In this document: piece by piece, positions 1 to 7,200 of the stretch
Position numbering within the stretch: position 1 is the first letter of the stretch
Layout of the letters: each line of letters begins with the position of its first letter
DNA from: Promethearchaeota archaeon
GTDB taxonomy: Archaea > Asgardarchaeota > Lokiarchaeia > Sigynarchaeales > SOKP01
Direction of reading: 5' to 3'
NCBI GenBank assembly: GCA_019057975.1
Contig: JAHLWJ010000177.1
Location: 1 to 8,706 of the forward strand
Length of the DNA: 8,706 bases
Notes under the pieces: generated by a model
Seen by the model: the letters and a program-made list of their open reading frames with translations, nothing else
What the model was told of the DNA's origin: nothing
The model's database searches: none
Translations under genes and position numbers: made by a program

Positions 1-1
1 G

Positions 2-46
2 TTAAAGTTGATTGATGAATATAACATGGAAAACAGAAAGAAATGA
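2..46 (+). CDS. C-terminal tail of an upstream gene (partial)
   Basis: Only one + frame is open from the window edge. It reads LKLIDEYNMENRKK and stops at TGA 44-46. A T-run at 60-67 and a copy of the C-rich repeat follow it, the same arrangement seen after the genes ending at 6122 and 7567, which supports a real gene end. Fourteen residues are too few to name a family, and a chance open frame is possible. Confidence 0.35.
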   Translation, partial: LKLIDEYNMENRKK

Positions 47-59
47 GTTATCTTGGACC

Positions 60-67
60 TTTTTTTT
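60..67 (+). terminator. oligo-T terminator-like run
   Basis: Eight consecutive T residues lie 13 bases after the TGA at 44-46, with no stable stem before them. Archaeal RNA polymerase commonly terminates at such T-runs without a hairpin. The placement just after a gene end supports the call. Confidence 0.4.
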
Positions 68-87
68 AATTGTTAAATCACCACTCT

Positions 88-107
88 CCCCCGTGGTGCC
101 CTCCTAA
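88..107 (+). repeat. C-rich post-gene repeat, copy 1
   Basis: The core reads CCGTGGTGCCC then TCCTAA (91-107) and is preceded by a C-run. It matches copies at 6149-6167 and 7606-7624 but has two fewer C residues in the second C-run. All three copies lie in the same orientation, 26-44 bases after a stop codon. No strong hairpin forms. Read on the minus strand it contains TTAGGAGG, similar to a ribosome binding site, but no start codon follows. Its role is unknown. Confidence 0.65.
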
Positions 108-254
108 GTGCGACGGAGCAAAGACTTTATATGGAATCCCGTGAAGGGCAATGGAGTCAGACAACTAGTGGCAATTGTGCGGACTCTCATCCAAAAGGTG
201 CGGGCTCTAAATTATACACAGTTCTGTCGATATAGGGATGTAGAATCCCTCTGA
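108..254 (+). other. GC-rich island, possible 3' remnant of a TnpB (IS200/IS605) element or its guide RNA
   Basis: This stretch is clearly richer in G+C than its surroundings. One frame is open across it (108-254, 48 codons, stop TGA 252-254), with GNGVRQLVAIVRTLIQKV in its middle and VESL at its end, but it has no start codon and no upstream coding part. Two stems are visible: GAGTC 154-158 with GACTC 182-186 (inside it ACAA 161-164 with TTGT 175-178), and AGGGAT 234-239 with ATCCCT 245-250 around a GTAGA loop. IS605-type elements often have such a GAATCCC hairpin at their right end, overlapping the tnpB 3' end and the guide RNA scaffold. The resemblance comes from memory and is weak; an unrelated structured RNA is the alternative. 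Confidence 0.3.
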
Positions 255-411
255 TTCTTGTTTAATATATTAAAAATTTCAGACACCTTATTTACTTCCA
301 AATATTCCTAGATTTCATAGTATAGTGTGTTCCTATGAGAATTTAAGAGTTGAAGTTGTTAAGATAGCATTCTAATTTTAATTAAAATTTTTATAATAAC
401 AGGAAATAGAT
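255..411. other. AT-rich intergenic stretch without a gene
   Basis: I see no coding frame here. It contains a 16-bp perfect AT palindrome (374-389, AATTTTAATTAAAATT) and a small inverted repeat, TCATAG 315-320 with CTATGA 333-338. A TATA-like stretch, TTTTTATAATAA (388-399), lies just before the cloverleaf. It could drive that RNA on the + strand, though the spacing is a little short for that. Confidence 0.4.
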
Positions 412-504
412 GATGTGCAGGGTTACCTAGGCTGGTAGCCAACCAAGGCTAATATCACTATTAAAATAATATTAGGTGGAATCGAACCTTACCAACCCCA
501 CATC
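412..504. ncRNA. candidate structured RNA with a tRNA-like cloverleaf, strand undecided
   Basis: Ninety-three bases fold with almost no unpaired linker into a four-way junction. P1 pairs GATGTG 412-417 with CACATC 499-504 and GGGTT 420-424 with AACCC 494-498, with a 2-base bulge at 418-419. P2 pairs CCT 426-428 with AGG 446-448 and GGCT 430-433 with AGCC 437-440. P3 pairs CTAATAT 449-455 with ATATTAG 469-475. P4 is a short arm, 476-479 with 487-492, around a 7-base loop. On the minus strand the P4 loop region reads GGTTCGATTCC, which equals the tRNA T-arm/B-box consensus, but it sits in the D-arm position and its 5-bp stem is broken, so this is not a canonical tRNA. A minus-strand transcript from the TATA box at 529-536 would start at about 507, right at P1. 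Either strand folds, so direction stays open. Confidence 0.5.
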
Positions 505-528
505 TCAATATAATTAAGGTAAATACAT

Positions 529-536
529 TTATATAA
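529..536. promoter_or_regulatory. palindromic TATA box, possibly bidirectional
   Basis: TTATATAA is its own reverse complement. Its centre (532.5) lies 25.5 bases before the ATG at 558, the spacing expected for a leaderless archaeal transcript. It lies the same distance from 507 on the other strand, just before the cloverleaf at 504. One box could therefore serve both. I see no clear BRE that fixes a direction. Confidence 0.5.
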
Positions 537-557
537 TTATTTCTATAAAGTCTTATT

Positions 558-1877
558 ATGACAGAATCTAATTCTATTGTTATATTAATTCCCTTATTGA
601 ATTTTGCAAATTATAGAATTATCTTAAATAAACCATTTAAATCGCTTTCTTATTTAGATTATGACAGAGAAAAGAATTTTGAGATTTGGGAAAAATTAAA
701 TATTTTAAATCAAGAACCTTTTGATAGAGGAAATGAAAATTTAAAAAAATACTATTGTAAAACTATTTTACCAAATAAAATTTTAATTTCTATTGATATT
801 TTTCATCTTCAAGGTATCAACAATGAACAAGAGAAAAATGAAGGTTTCTTTTTTTTAAAATTAGAATTATATTCACCAAATACTAATATAGATTATTCAA
901 GAATTGTTCAATACTACTATAGTAATAGAACTAAATTCATAGATTTTATTATTACCCTAATTAAAGAAAGAAATTTGATTCATACAGATATATTAGAAGG
1001 TATGAAAGATGTTGCTACTACATTTCCACTAATCCATTTTAACCTATTATATTATAAATTGAAGAATGAAACTAAAATCACAACTTTAAAAGAGCTTTAT
1101 TCCACACGTTTTGATATTATTACAGATTCCCAATTTCACATTTCTGCTGATACCCATGGTACGAAACTATTATTTGTGAATAAGCGAAAAACACATCGTA
1201 GTAGCTCAAATTTAAAAGTAATGGTGATTAGATGTTTTCTATTAAGATTTTTTACATGGATATATGATAATGACAGTATGCTTTATTTAAATCTAAGAAA
1301 AAGGTTTTTTAAATATTATAATTATTTAATAAATACTTCAACGAATAGAGACTTATATTCTAAATTAAAAGATTTGAAAAATTATTGTTTTGATCTTAAA
1401 TTAGAGTTGGCGATATTTGATACTAATAATCAATCTCGATTTCTAGCGGTAAATTCTTGTGAAATAAATATCAAAGCAATAGAGAAATTCCTAGTCGAGA
1501 GTAGTATTCACCATTTTTCATTATTAAAATATGCATTTATAACTGAGAAAAACTATAAACCGAAAGTGACTAATATTTTAGAAAAAAATAATTGGAATCT
1601 TATTTATACTTTAAAAGAAAGCCGAAGTGATTATGATGCAATACTATTGTCGTTTTTGGATCAATTATGTACATTATATTCAAAGAATTGGGGTAGAGTT
1701 TATGTTATTACTGCAGATAGTAATTTAGTTAACGGGTTCTTTAGAAAATTCAGTTTTATAGTGGAGAATCAATTAGTCTTTATTACTGATAAGGAAGAAT
1801 TACACTTAAATAATCATCCTTTACTTTATAAAAAAAAACAATCTGATTATGATTTTTATTTATATATTGAAAAGTAA
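558..1877 (+). CDS. hypothetical protein with a probable degenerate NYN/PIN-like C-terminal domain
   Basis: This 439-aa protein is rich in Ile, Asn, Lys and Tyr, with no signal peptide or membrane segment. I do not recognise the first ~285 residues. Residues ~294-405 follow the order of NYN (PIN-like) nucleases: a first strand RFLAVNSCEIN (294-304) where the family has an Asp near FxDxxN, a strand plus Lys-rich helix (324-345), SDYDAILLSFLDQL (357-370) like the usual KxxDxxLxxD segment, and VYVITADSNL (381-390) like VSGDSDF. D358, D360 and D387 are present, but the first Asp appears to be Asn (N299) and the last is N389, so metal-dependent RNA cleavage may be weakened or lost. No Shine-Dalgarno precedes the ATG, and the TATA box at 529-536 fits a leaderless start. 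The domain call is pattern-based and tentative. Confidence 0.8.
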   Translation: MTESNSIVILIPLLNFANYRIILNKPFKSLSYLDYDREKNFEIWEKLNILNQEPFDRGNENLKKYYCKTILPNKILISIDIFHLQGINNEQEKNEGFFFLKLELYSPNTNIDYSRIVQYYYSNRTKFIDFIITLIKERNLIHTDILEGMKDVATTFPLIHFNLLYYKLKNETKITTLKELYSTRFDIITDSQFHISADTHGTKLLFVNKRKTHRSSSNLKVMVIRCFLLRFFTWIYDNDSMLYLNLRKRFFKYYNYLINTSTNRDLYSKLKDLKNYCFDLKLELAIFDTNNQSRFLAVNSCEINIKAIEKFLVESSIHHFSLLKYAFITEKNYKPKVTNILEKNNWNLIYTLKESRSDYDAILLSFLDQLCTLYSKNWGRVYVITADSNLVNGFFRKFSFIVENQLVFITDKEELHLNNHPLLYKKKQSDYDFYLYIEK

Positions 1878-2043
1878 TAACCACCACTTTAATCTATAAT
1901 AAATACAACAGAAATATATTTTTTCCCATTCTCATGAATTATTAGCATCTCTAATTGAAACCTTGTTATTATCAATTACTAATCCTATTGCCTCTTTAAC
2001 AATAAAGTAAAAATATCATTTTATATGTAATAGAGTGATTCTA
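1878..2043 (+). promoter_or_regulatory. intergenic spacer with terminator-like T-run and probable promoter
   Basis: A run of six T residues (1919-1924) after an AT-rich stretch may end transcription of the preceding gene. A 7-bp inverted repeat, TAATTGA 1952-1958 with TCAATTA 1972-1978, lies in the middle. TATA-like sequences at 2008-2018 and 2020-2028 lie 20-35 bases before the ATG at 2044, consistent with a separate promoter for the large gene. Which box is used cannot be told. Confidence 0.35.
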
Positions 2044-5000
2044 ATGGAAAAGAATGAAAGAAAACCCTTTGATGAATTTCAGGTAAATGATCGACAGAAA
2101 ACAATAATTAAGGGTTTAATGGAGCAAAAATTTAGTACAAAAAACTTAACAGATATGTATATAGGTGCTCTTAAAGTTCTTAAAGATAAAACCAATCCTG
2201 AGAGATATAATCAATCAGCTCTTTCATTAAGAGAACTAGTAAAAAATTTGACGAGTGAAACTGAAATTTTAAACAGATCAGATGAAGCACATAAAGAATT
2301 AATGAAGTCTTTCATTAACCAATTTGATGAGTTAGGAGGTCTGGATAAAGAAGTAATCGTTACACAATGGTACAATCTTCATAGTTATTTTGTAGTCCTA
2401 TGTCACCACGGATCTAAGGCAAAAAAAGATGATTTTTATGATAATCTATTAAAATTAGAATATATTCTTTTTTCATTGCTCGGTCCTGTATATGATACGA
2501 TTGAAGAGCTTGATCGTTTAATTGGTATTGAAAAACCTTCTAATGAAGATATGGAACTTGTTAAATCATTATTGAAAAAACAAAGTCATTATAGATATTT
2601 CTTTAAAAATTTACACCACCCTAATTGGCTTGATTTGTTGGTAGATAATGATTTTTTTAATACTCCGCCTAAGACGGGTGATTATAGCGTTGAACCGTTA
2701 TATTTAACGAAAATCGCTGATATAAAGCCGATAAAAGTTACGGAAGTTATTAATAATTTATCAAAAACAACACACGAGGGTGCTCAAGTTGAATTCATGA
2801 AAGCATTGATTAAAATTCCAATAAAGAATACTCTGAGTTTGAGAAAAGCAGTAAAGAAATGGATAGCTGAAGCTAAATCAGGTTATTACGCGTTATCCAA
2901 ACAAATAATCTTATATATTAAAAAATTATTTGAGGAGAATGAAATTAAGATTGCCTTTGAAATGATTAATGCCATATTAGCCATTAGAGAGCACCGAGTA
3001 TTAGATAATAGTCAAACAGGAATATCCTATGATATGAACTATAGTATTGAGGGTTATTTCTATGGAGAGATTATAAAAGAATTATTACCTGACCTTAAAC
3101 ATTATAATTCATTAAAATCTATAAGAATCCTATCAAAAAAATTAGTTATAATCATAATTAAAGATTTAGAGGGCACCGATCATTCAATCAAGGGAGACAA
3201 CGATCTTTCTCTTAATTGGCGTAGATTAATTGACGAACACGATTATTATACATACAAAAAGGATATTAAAAATGTCCTAGTAAGTGCAATAAGGGATCTA
3301 ATGATATATATTGGCAATAAGCAAAAAGGAAATTATAATGAAGCGATTGATATCTTACGAGAGAATGATTACTTAGTATTTCGCCGTTTAGAATTACATG
3401 TAATTAAATATTTCCCTGAAATATCTGAAAAATATATTTCTGAGGCGATTTCAAATAAGTTATATTTTCAAGAATTGGATGCAATTTTAGAGTTTTATCA
3501 GCTATTAAAAGATTGTTTTCCATATGTCAAGCAAGAGATTCAAGAGACTTACCTGAAGTGGATTGAAGCTAGTCCCGATATTGAAAGATACGAACAATCA
3601 TTTGAGAAAAATAGGGGAAAAACGCCCTCAGAAGAAGAAATTGAATCTTATATTCAATATTGGAGATTAAAGAAAATAGCCCCCATAAAACAATACATAT
3701 CAGATGATTTAATAAAGAAATATAAGATTGAGGAGGCAGAAGTGAAGCATGTTGATCCTTTTAAAAATTTGTCAAGAGTCCAATTCGGACCCATAAGTCC
3801 GATTAAGGAAGAGAAAATGGAAAATATGTCAATTCAAGAGATTTTAAAGTATGTTAAAGATTACCAAGAACCTGAACATTCATTAACCTTCTCAAAAATT
3901 GGACTAGGCAGAACTTTAAGAAATATAGTAGAAAAAAGACCCAATGAGTTTACAGAGATTTTACCCGAATTTTTGAAATTTTCTGAATTACATAAATATA
4001 TCTCTTATCTCCTTAACGGATTTGATGTAGCAGTTAAAAATAAGATTAATTTTGAATGGGATTCAATAATCTCTTTATGCAAAACCGTGTTAATAGGCAA
4101 CGATGCTCAGACCGATATAAATAAAGAACCGATATTTTATAAAGAAAATACGCTCAGAGATATAAAGACAAGTATTGGTTGGTTATTTAGAAATGGTTTA
4201 TCTAATAGTGAAAATTCAATTCCTTTCTCCTTTAAAAATGATATTTTTGAAATACTGAAAATACTAACTAATGATGATGAGCCAACTTTAGAAGAAGAAT
4301 TGAAAAGTATTAAAGGAAATTGGAGGGTAAGAGATATGTCAGTTAATACTGTTCGTGGTATTGCCATGAATAGGATAATTGATTTTGGTTCATGGAATGC
4401 AAGACATTCTTATGATGAGAACACGCTTAGTGATAATTCAAAATCTAAACTAAATGATCAAGTAAAAGCTATCCTTAAGACTCACCTTGATTATATTTTC
4501 GATCCTTCTTACACCATTAGATATATTTATGGTTTTAATTTAAACAGAATGATATATTTGGATAAATTATGGATAACAGAAAACTTGAAGTCTATCTTCC
4601 CTGAAGAAAATGACAAACAAGAATATTGGGAAGCTGCGTGGTCAGGGTATCTTGATGGCAACTCTGTTAATCGTATCACATATGAGATATTAAGAGATCA
4701 ATATAATAGAGCACTGGACTGTTTTAATAATGAAAATCTCGAAATAAAGCTAATAAATTTTTCTACTGAAAGATTAGCTAATGAAATTATGAGAATGTAT
4801 ATTAACGGAATAGAGGACTTAAGATCAGAAAATTCTTTAGTTTTTAAATTCTTTCAAAAAGCTCCTGATGATGTTAGAAAAATTGCAATAGCTTATATTG
4901 GACAAAATCTCTCCAATTTAAAAGATATGAAGGACTATGATTTAGTCTTAAAGAGATTGATGGAATTATGGGAAGAAAGATTAATAGTAATTCAAAATAC

Positions 5001-5379
5001 TAGTGTAGATAATTATCGAAGGGAATTAGCTTTTTTCTTATTCTGGTTTAAAAACTCAATTTTTGATAAGAAATGGACTATTTTAAAGCTTGAAGAAATC
5101 ATAGACTTAACTGGTGGCTCTATAGATGTATTTAGCGATGTATTAAATACATTCTTAGATTACATTGATGAATTCCCTCTAAATGTTATAAATTGCCTTG
5201 AAAAAATTATCAAGAATCAAGTAGGAACTGATGGATATCTTTTATTTGAAAAAAAATATGAGCCTCTTTTAGCAGGGTTACTTCATTCTGAAAATAAAGA
5301 AGCTATAGAAAAGGCAAGAGATTTAATTAACTATTTGGGAAGTATGGATCTTCATTACTTCAGAGAATTACTAAGTTAA
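2044..5379 (+). CDS. large all-helical protein, defence-island type (hypothetical)
   Basis: This 1,111-aa protein is almost entirely predicted helix, with no visible enzyme motif, P-loop, signal peptide or membrane segment. It suggests a HEAT-like scaffold or sensor. From memory its first ~260 residues match the landmarks of a family of very large, mostly unnamed prokaryotic proteins in accessory DNA: NPERYNQSALSLRELV (51-66), W109 with LHSYFVVLCHHG (112-123), a helix ending near LLGP (145-148), ELDRLIG, then FFKNLHHPNWLDLL with FFNTPP (186-209). The WEAAWSGYLDG segment further on also fits. The HxxF/HH segment could belong to a HEPN-like helical domain, but I cannot show that. The ATG at 2044 is preferred over the in-frame GTG at 2035 because AGAGTGAT (2032-2039), resembling the GTGAT-type Shine-Dalgarno, overlaps that GTG. 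A direct role in defence is inference from family memory and from the nearby protease. Confidence 0.85.
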   Translation: MEKNERKPFDEFQVNDRQKTIIKGLMEQKFSTKNLTDMYIGALKVLKDKTNPERYNQSALSLRELVKNLTSETEILNRSDEAHKELMKSFINQFDELGGLDKEVIVTQWYNLHSYFVVLCHHGSKAKKDDFYDNLLKLEYILFSLLGPVYDTIEELDRLIGIEKPSNEDMELVKSLLKKQSHYRYFFKNLHHPNWLDLLVDNDFFNTPPKTGDYSVEPLYLTKIADIKPIKVTEVINNLSKTTHEGAQVEFMKALIKIPIKNTLSLRKAVKKWIAEAKSGYYALSKQIILYIKKLFEENEIKIAFEMINAILAIREHRVLDNSQTGISYDMNYSIEGYFYGEIIKELLPDLKHYNSLKSIRILSKKLVIIIIKDLEGTDHSIKGDNDLSLNWRRLIDEHDYYTYKKDIKNVLVSAIRDLMIYIGNKQKGNYNEAIDILRENDYLVFRRLELHVIKYFPEISEKYISEAISNKLYFQELDAILEFYQLLKDCFPYVKQEIQETYLKWIEASPDIERYEQSFEKNRGKTPSEEEIESYIQYWRLKKIAPIKQYISDDLIKKYKIEEAEVKHVDPFKNLSRVQFGPISPIKEEKMENMSIQEILKYVKDYQEPEHSLTFSKIGLGRTLRNIVEKRPNEFTEILPEFLKFSELHKYISYLLNGFDVAVKNKINFEWDSIISLCKTVLIGNDAQTDINKEPIFYKENTLRDIKTSIGWLFRNGLSNSENSIPFSFKNDIFEILKILTNDDEPTLEEELKSIKGNWRVRDMSVNTVRGIAMNRIIDFGSWNARHSYDENTLSDNSKSKLNDQVKAILKTHLDYIFDPSYTIRYIYGFNLNRMIYLDKLWITENLKSIFPEENDKQEYWEAAWSGYLDGNSVNRITYEILRDQYNRALDCFNNENLEIKLINFSTERLANEIMRMYINGIEDLRSENSLVFKFFQKAPDDVRKIAIAYIGQNLSNLKDMKDYDLVLKRLMELWEERLIVIQNTSVDNYRRELAFFLFWFKNSIFDKKWTILKLEEIIDLTGGSIDVFSDVLNTFLDYIDEFPLNVINCLEKIIKNQVGTDGYLLFEKKYEPLLAGLLHSENKEAIEKARDLINYLGSMDLHYFRELLS

Positions 5380-5380
5380 G

Positions 5381-5400
5381 TTCTTTTACTAAGAATTTTT
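5381..5400 (+). terminator. hairpin plus T-run terminator
   Basis: TTCTT 5381-5385 pairs with AAGAA 5391-5395 around a TTACT loop and is followed by five T residues. It starts one base after the TAA of the large gene. The stem is AT-rich and weak, but its position and T-run fit a terminator. Confidence 0.45.
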
Positions 5401-5440
5401 GGTTCTAAGATTAGCTCATTGTTATACTGAATAGAGTTAT

Positions 5441-5450
5441 ATTTATATAT
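5441..5450 (+). promoter_or_regulatory. TATA box of the winged-helix gene
   Basis: ATTTATATAT is centred about 44 bases before the ATG at 5490. It predicts a start near 5472 and a leader of about 18 bases without a Shine-Dalgarno. With the terminator-like hairpin before it, it suggests the winged-helix gene is transcribed on its own. Confidence 0.4.
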
Positions 5451-5489
5451 AACTAAAACTATTCGTAACATAAATAAAATTTTATTATT

Positions 5490-6122
5490 ATGGGATTAAA
5501 AGAAAATATAATTGAAGTACTCAAAGAAAACGATTTAACAATAGATCAAATGGCTAATAAATTGGAATCTAATGAAAATTCAATTCGCACAATTATTAAT
5601 AGAGATCTTAAACCTTCAAAATTAATTATCGAAACTAATTCATTTCGGTATAAATATAAGATTTACGCTTTAAATACTCCAGAAAATACATATAGACATC
5701 TTAGTCATATAGTAATGTATCGGAGTGCATTATTCGGTCGTATTGATGAGGGTTTATCAAAAGTAAATGTTTGGTTGTCAACCATTAAAGAATTCAAGGA
5801 AAATTGGGAGATATTTCTAATGGAAACGAATTCTTCAAGTAATAGCATAAAAAAAGAGATTAATAGACGATCTAAACAATTAAATAAACTAAAGCCATAC
5901 TCAATTTTAGTAAAAAACTTAAAAGATCAGTATAAACTTATTCTTAATTATTTGAGAGAAGAATTTAGAAATCTTATCATCGCTAGAAGGAATAACAAGA
6001 ATTATTATATTGATTTAGAATTTATTTTTAAAAGGGATCAAGATTTAACTGAAATCGTTGATAAGTTCATTAAATGGGAAAAAAAAACTAATGGATTCTT
6101 TAAAAAATTAATATCAAAATAA
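5490..6122 (+). CDS. winged-helix-turn-helix protein with helical C-terminal region
   Basis: This protein has 210 aa. Residues 3-61 look like a winged helix: a first helix (4-13), LTIDQMANKLESNENSIRTI (17-36) as helix-turn-helix, and a wing LIIETNSFRYKYKIYAL (45-61). The rest (65-208) is helical, very basic and rich in Lys, Arg and Asn, and I do not recognise it. It could be a DNA-binding regulator of the neighbouring genes, with the inverted repeat at 6200-6240, just after its own gene and before the protease promoter, as a possible operator. Alternatively the wHTH may only be a DNA-binding module of a larger machine. The start ATG is the first in frame and lies after a TATA box; no Shine-Dalgarno is seen. 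Confidence 0.75.
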   Translation: MGLKENIIEVLKENDLTIDQMANKLESNENSIRTIINRDLKPSKLIIETNSFRYKYKIYALNTPENTYRHLSHIVMYRSALFGRIDEGLSKVNVWLSTIKEFKENWEIFLMETNSSSNSIKKEINRRSKQLNKLKPYSILVKNLKDQYKLILNYLREEFRNLIIARRNNKNYYIDLEFIFKRDQDLTEIVDKFIKWEKKTNGFFKKLISK

Positions 6123-6144
6123 TTATTCCTATCTCTCTGTTGTC

Positions 6145-6170
6145 CCCACCGTGGTGCCCCCTCCTAAAAA
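6145..6170 (+). repeat. C-rich post-gene repeat, copy 2
   Basis: The core CCGTGGTGCCCCCTCCTAA (6149-6167) is identical to copy 3 and is also preceded by a C-run and followed by extra A residues. It begins 26 bases after the TAA of the winged-helix gene. The flanks beyond the A-run do not match those of copy 3, so only about 25 bases are repeated. Confidence 0.75.
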
Positions 6171-6199
6171 ATTAGTTCAATATATCAAGTTTATATTGG

Positions 6200-6240
6200 A
6201 ATGGTAAATTCAGAGTCTGATTTCAAAGGAATTTTCCATT
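6200..6240. repeat. 12-bp inverted repeat before the protease gene
   Basis: AATGGTAAATTC (6200-6211) and GAATTTTCCATT (6229-6240) are complementary at 11 of 12 positions, with a 17-base spacer. It lies about 40 bases before the TATA box of the protease gene and about 80 after the winged-helix gene. It may act as an operator or as an RNA hairpin ending the upstream transcript. Confidence 0.5.
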
Positions 6241-6281
6241 GAAAAATCAACGATAGATATTTAAGACCAATTTATTTTAAG

Positions 6282-6290
6282 TTTATATAG
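6282..6290 (+). promoter_or_regulatory. TATA box of the protease gene
   Basis: TTTATATAG predicts a transcript start near 6312, which leaves a short leader containing the Shine-Dalgarno at 6319-6325. Confidence 0.45.
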
Positions 6291-6318
6291 ACTTGTAAAA
6301 AATTAAATACCAGTTAAA

Positions 6319-6325
6319 GGGTGAT
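6319..6325 (+). promoter_or_regulatory. Shine-Dalgarno that decides the GTG start at 6333
   Basis: GGGTGAT matches six bases of the extended consensus GGAGGTGAT. It ends seven bases before the GTG at 6333, supporting that GTG as the start. Confidence 0.6.
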
Positions 6326-6332
6326 GAGATAA

Positions 6333-7136
6333 GTGAGTAAGGAAAATATTATTCAAAGAAAAAAAACTACATGCTTTTTGGGAGAAATAATAAATAACGA
6401 GATGAGACCATCTGCAACAGGTGTTTTTGTTACTATAGAAGATTTCAATTTCATAATTACTGCCAAACATGTAGTTTTTAATAATGAGACTTCTTTATTT
6501 ATAGATGAAAAATTACATTTTTTCACAACCCACAAAATCGCAGGACAAACCTACACAAATCCCATTACAAGAATCAAAAAACAGGGAAATGTTAATTGGA
6601 TTTTTCATAGTAACAAAGATGTCGATATAGCTATTATGCCCGTAAATATAGATTGGACAAAAGCAGATATTCTAAGAGTTCCTTTGGAACACTTAGTTGA
6701 AATTGATAATTTGCTTGAACTCGATGATTTATATTACTTGTCATATCAACCGGGGCTTATAGAGAAAAATGTAGTAGATCCTATCATGCGAACAGGTTCT
6801 ATAAGTAAAATTAATAAAGATAAAACCTATTTCATCGACGGATTTGCTTTTCCAGGAAATAGTGGGAGCCCTGTGTTTTTTAAAACTAGATATTTTAAAT
6901 CTGATAATCCTCCTTTACCAGGATCTTTTATAGGCATTATTGGGTCGCATGTCACATATCAAGGTGTAGCTATAAGTCGACAGACAAAAAGACCCCGCAT
7001 TACTTTCGAAGAAAATACAGGACTCTCTAAAGTCTGGTCTGTTGATTTTCTTAAAGAGATAATTAAATCAAAGGAATTCTCAAATCAATTTGAAAAAGTG
7101 CGAAAACTCCAAAACAAGAAAGAGAATAAAGAGTAG
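6333..7136 (+). CDS. intracellular trypsin-like serine protease
   Basis: This 267-aa protein has a complete chymotrypsin/trypsin-fold triad in order. His46 is in FIITAKHVV (40-48), Asp98 in DVDIAIMPV (96-104), and Ser177 in FPGNSGSPVF (173-182), where family members have GDSGGP or GNSGSP. The His-to-Ser spacing and total length fit a single catalytic domain without PDZ or other modules. There is no signal peptide or membrane helix, so it should act in the cytoplasm. The C-terminal ~25 residues form a Lys/Glu-rich tail. Cytosolic trypsin-like proteases of this kind recur in prokaryotic defence loci beside large helical sensor proteins, where they cleave a partner or act as toxic effector. The 1,111-aa protein two genes upstream is the obvious candidate partner, but this is inference. 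The GTG start is supported by GGGTGAT seven bases upstream. Confidence 0.9.
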   Translation: MSKENIIQRKKTTCFLGEIINNEMRPSATGVFVTIEDFNFIITAKHVVFNNETSLFIDEKLHFFTTHKIAGQTYTNPITRIKKQGNVNWIFHSNKDVDIAIMPVNIDWTKADILRVPLEHLVEIDNLLELDDLYYLSYQPGLIEKNVVDPIMRTGSISKINKDKTYFIDGFAFPGNSGSPVFFKTRYFKSDNPPLPGSFIGIIGSHVTYQGVAISRQTKRPRITFEENTGLSKVWSVDFLKEIIKSKEFSNQFEKVRKLQNKKENKE

Positions 7137-7200
7137 TCTCAAATAAATATATATTGTTTTCGGTAAATTTTCTTATCTTCTTTAGGTTTTCAGATCAACT

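Noticed and set aside
374..389. 16-bp perfect palindrome as operator
   Set aside because: It is pure A/T in an AT-rich spacer, so chance occurrence is likely; noted only as part of the spacer.
412..504. Canonical tRNA gene
   Set aside because: The B-box-like loop is in the wrong arm, the T-stem does not form five pairs, and no convincing D-arm or anticodon loop appears on either strand.
4137..4367. Open frame of 76 codons on the minus strand
   Set aside because: It lies wholly inside the 1,111-aa gene in antisense, with no promoter or Shine-Dalgarno, and reads as low-complexity Ser/Phe/Leu.
6353..6535. Open frame of 60 codons on the minus strand
   Set aside because: It is antisense to the start of the protease gene, whose triad proves the + frame real.
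7141..7200. TATA-like ATATATAT and pyrimidine-rich stretch as active promoter/terminator
   Set aside because: It serves only the decayed gene, and such AT runs are common here; not strong enough for its own entry.
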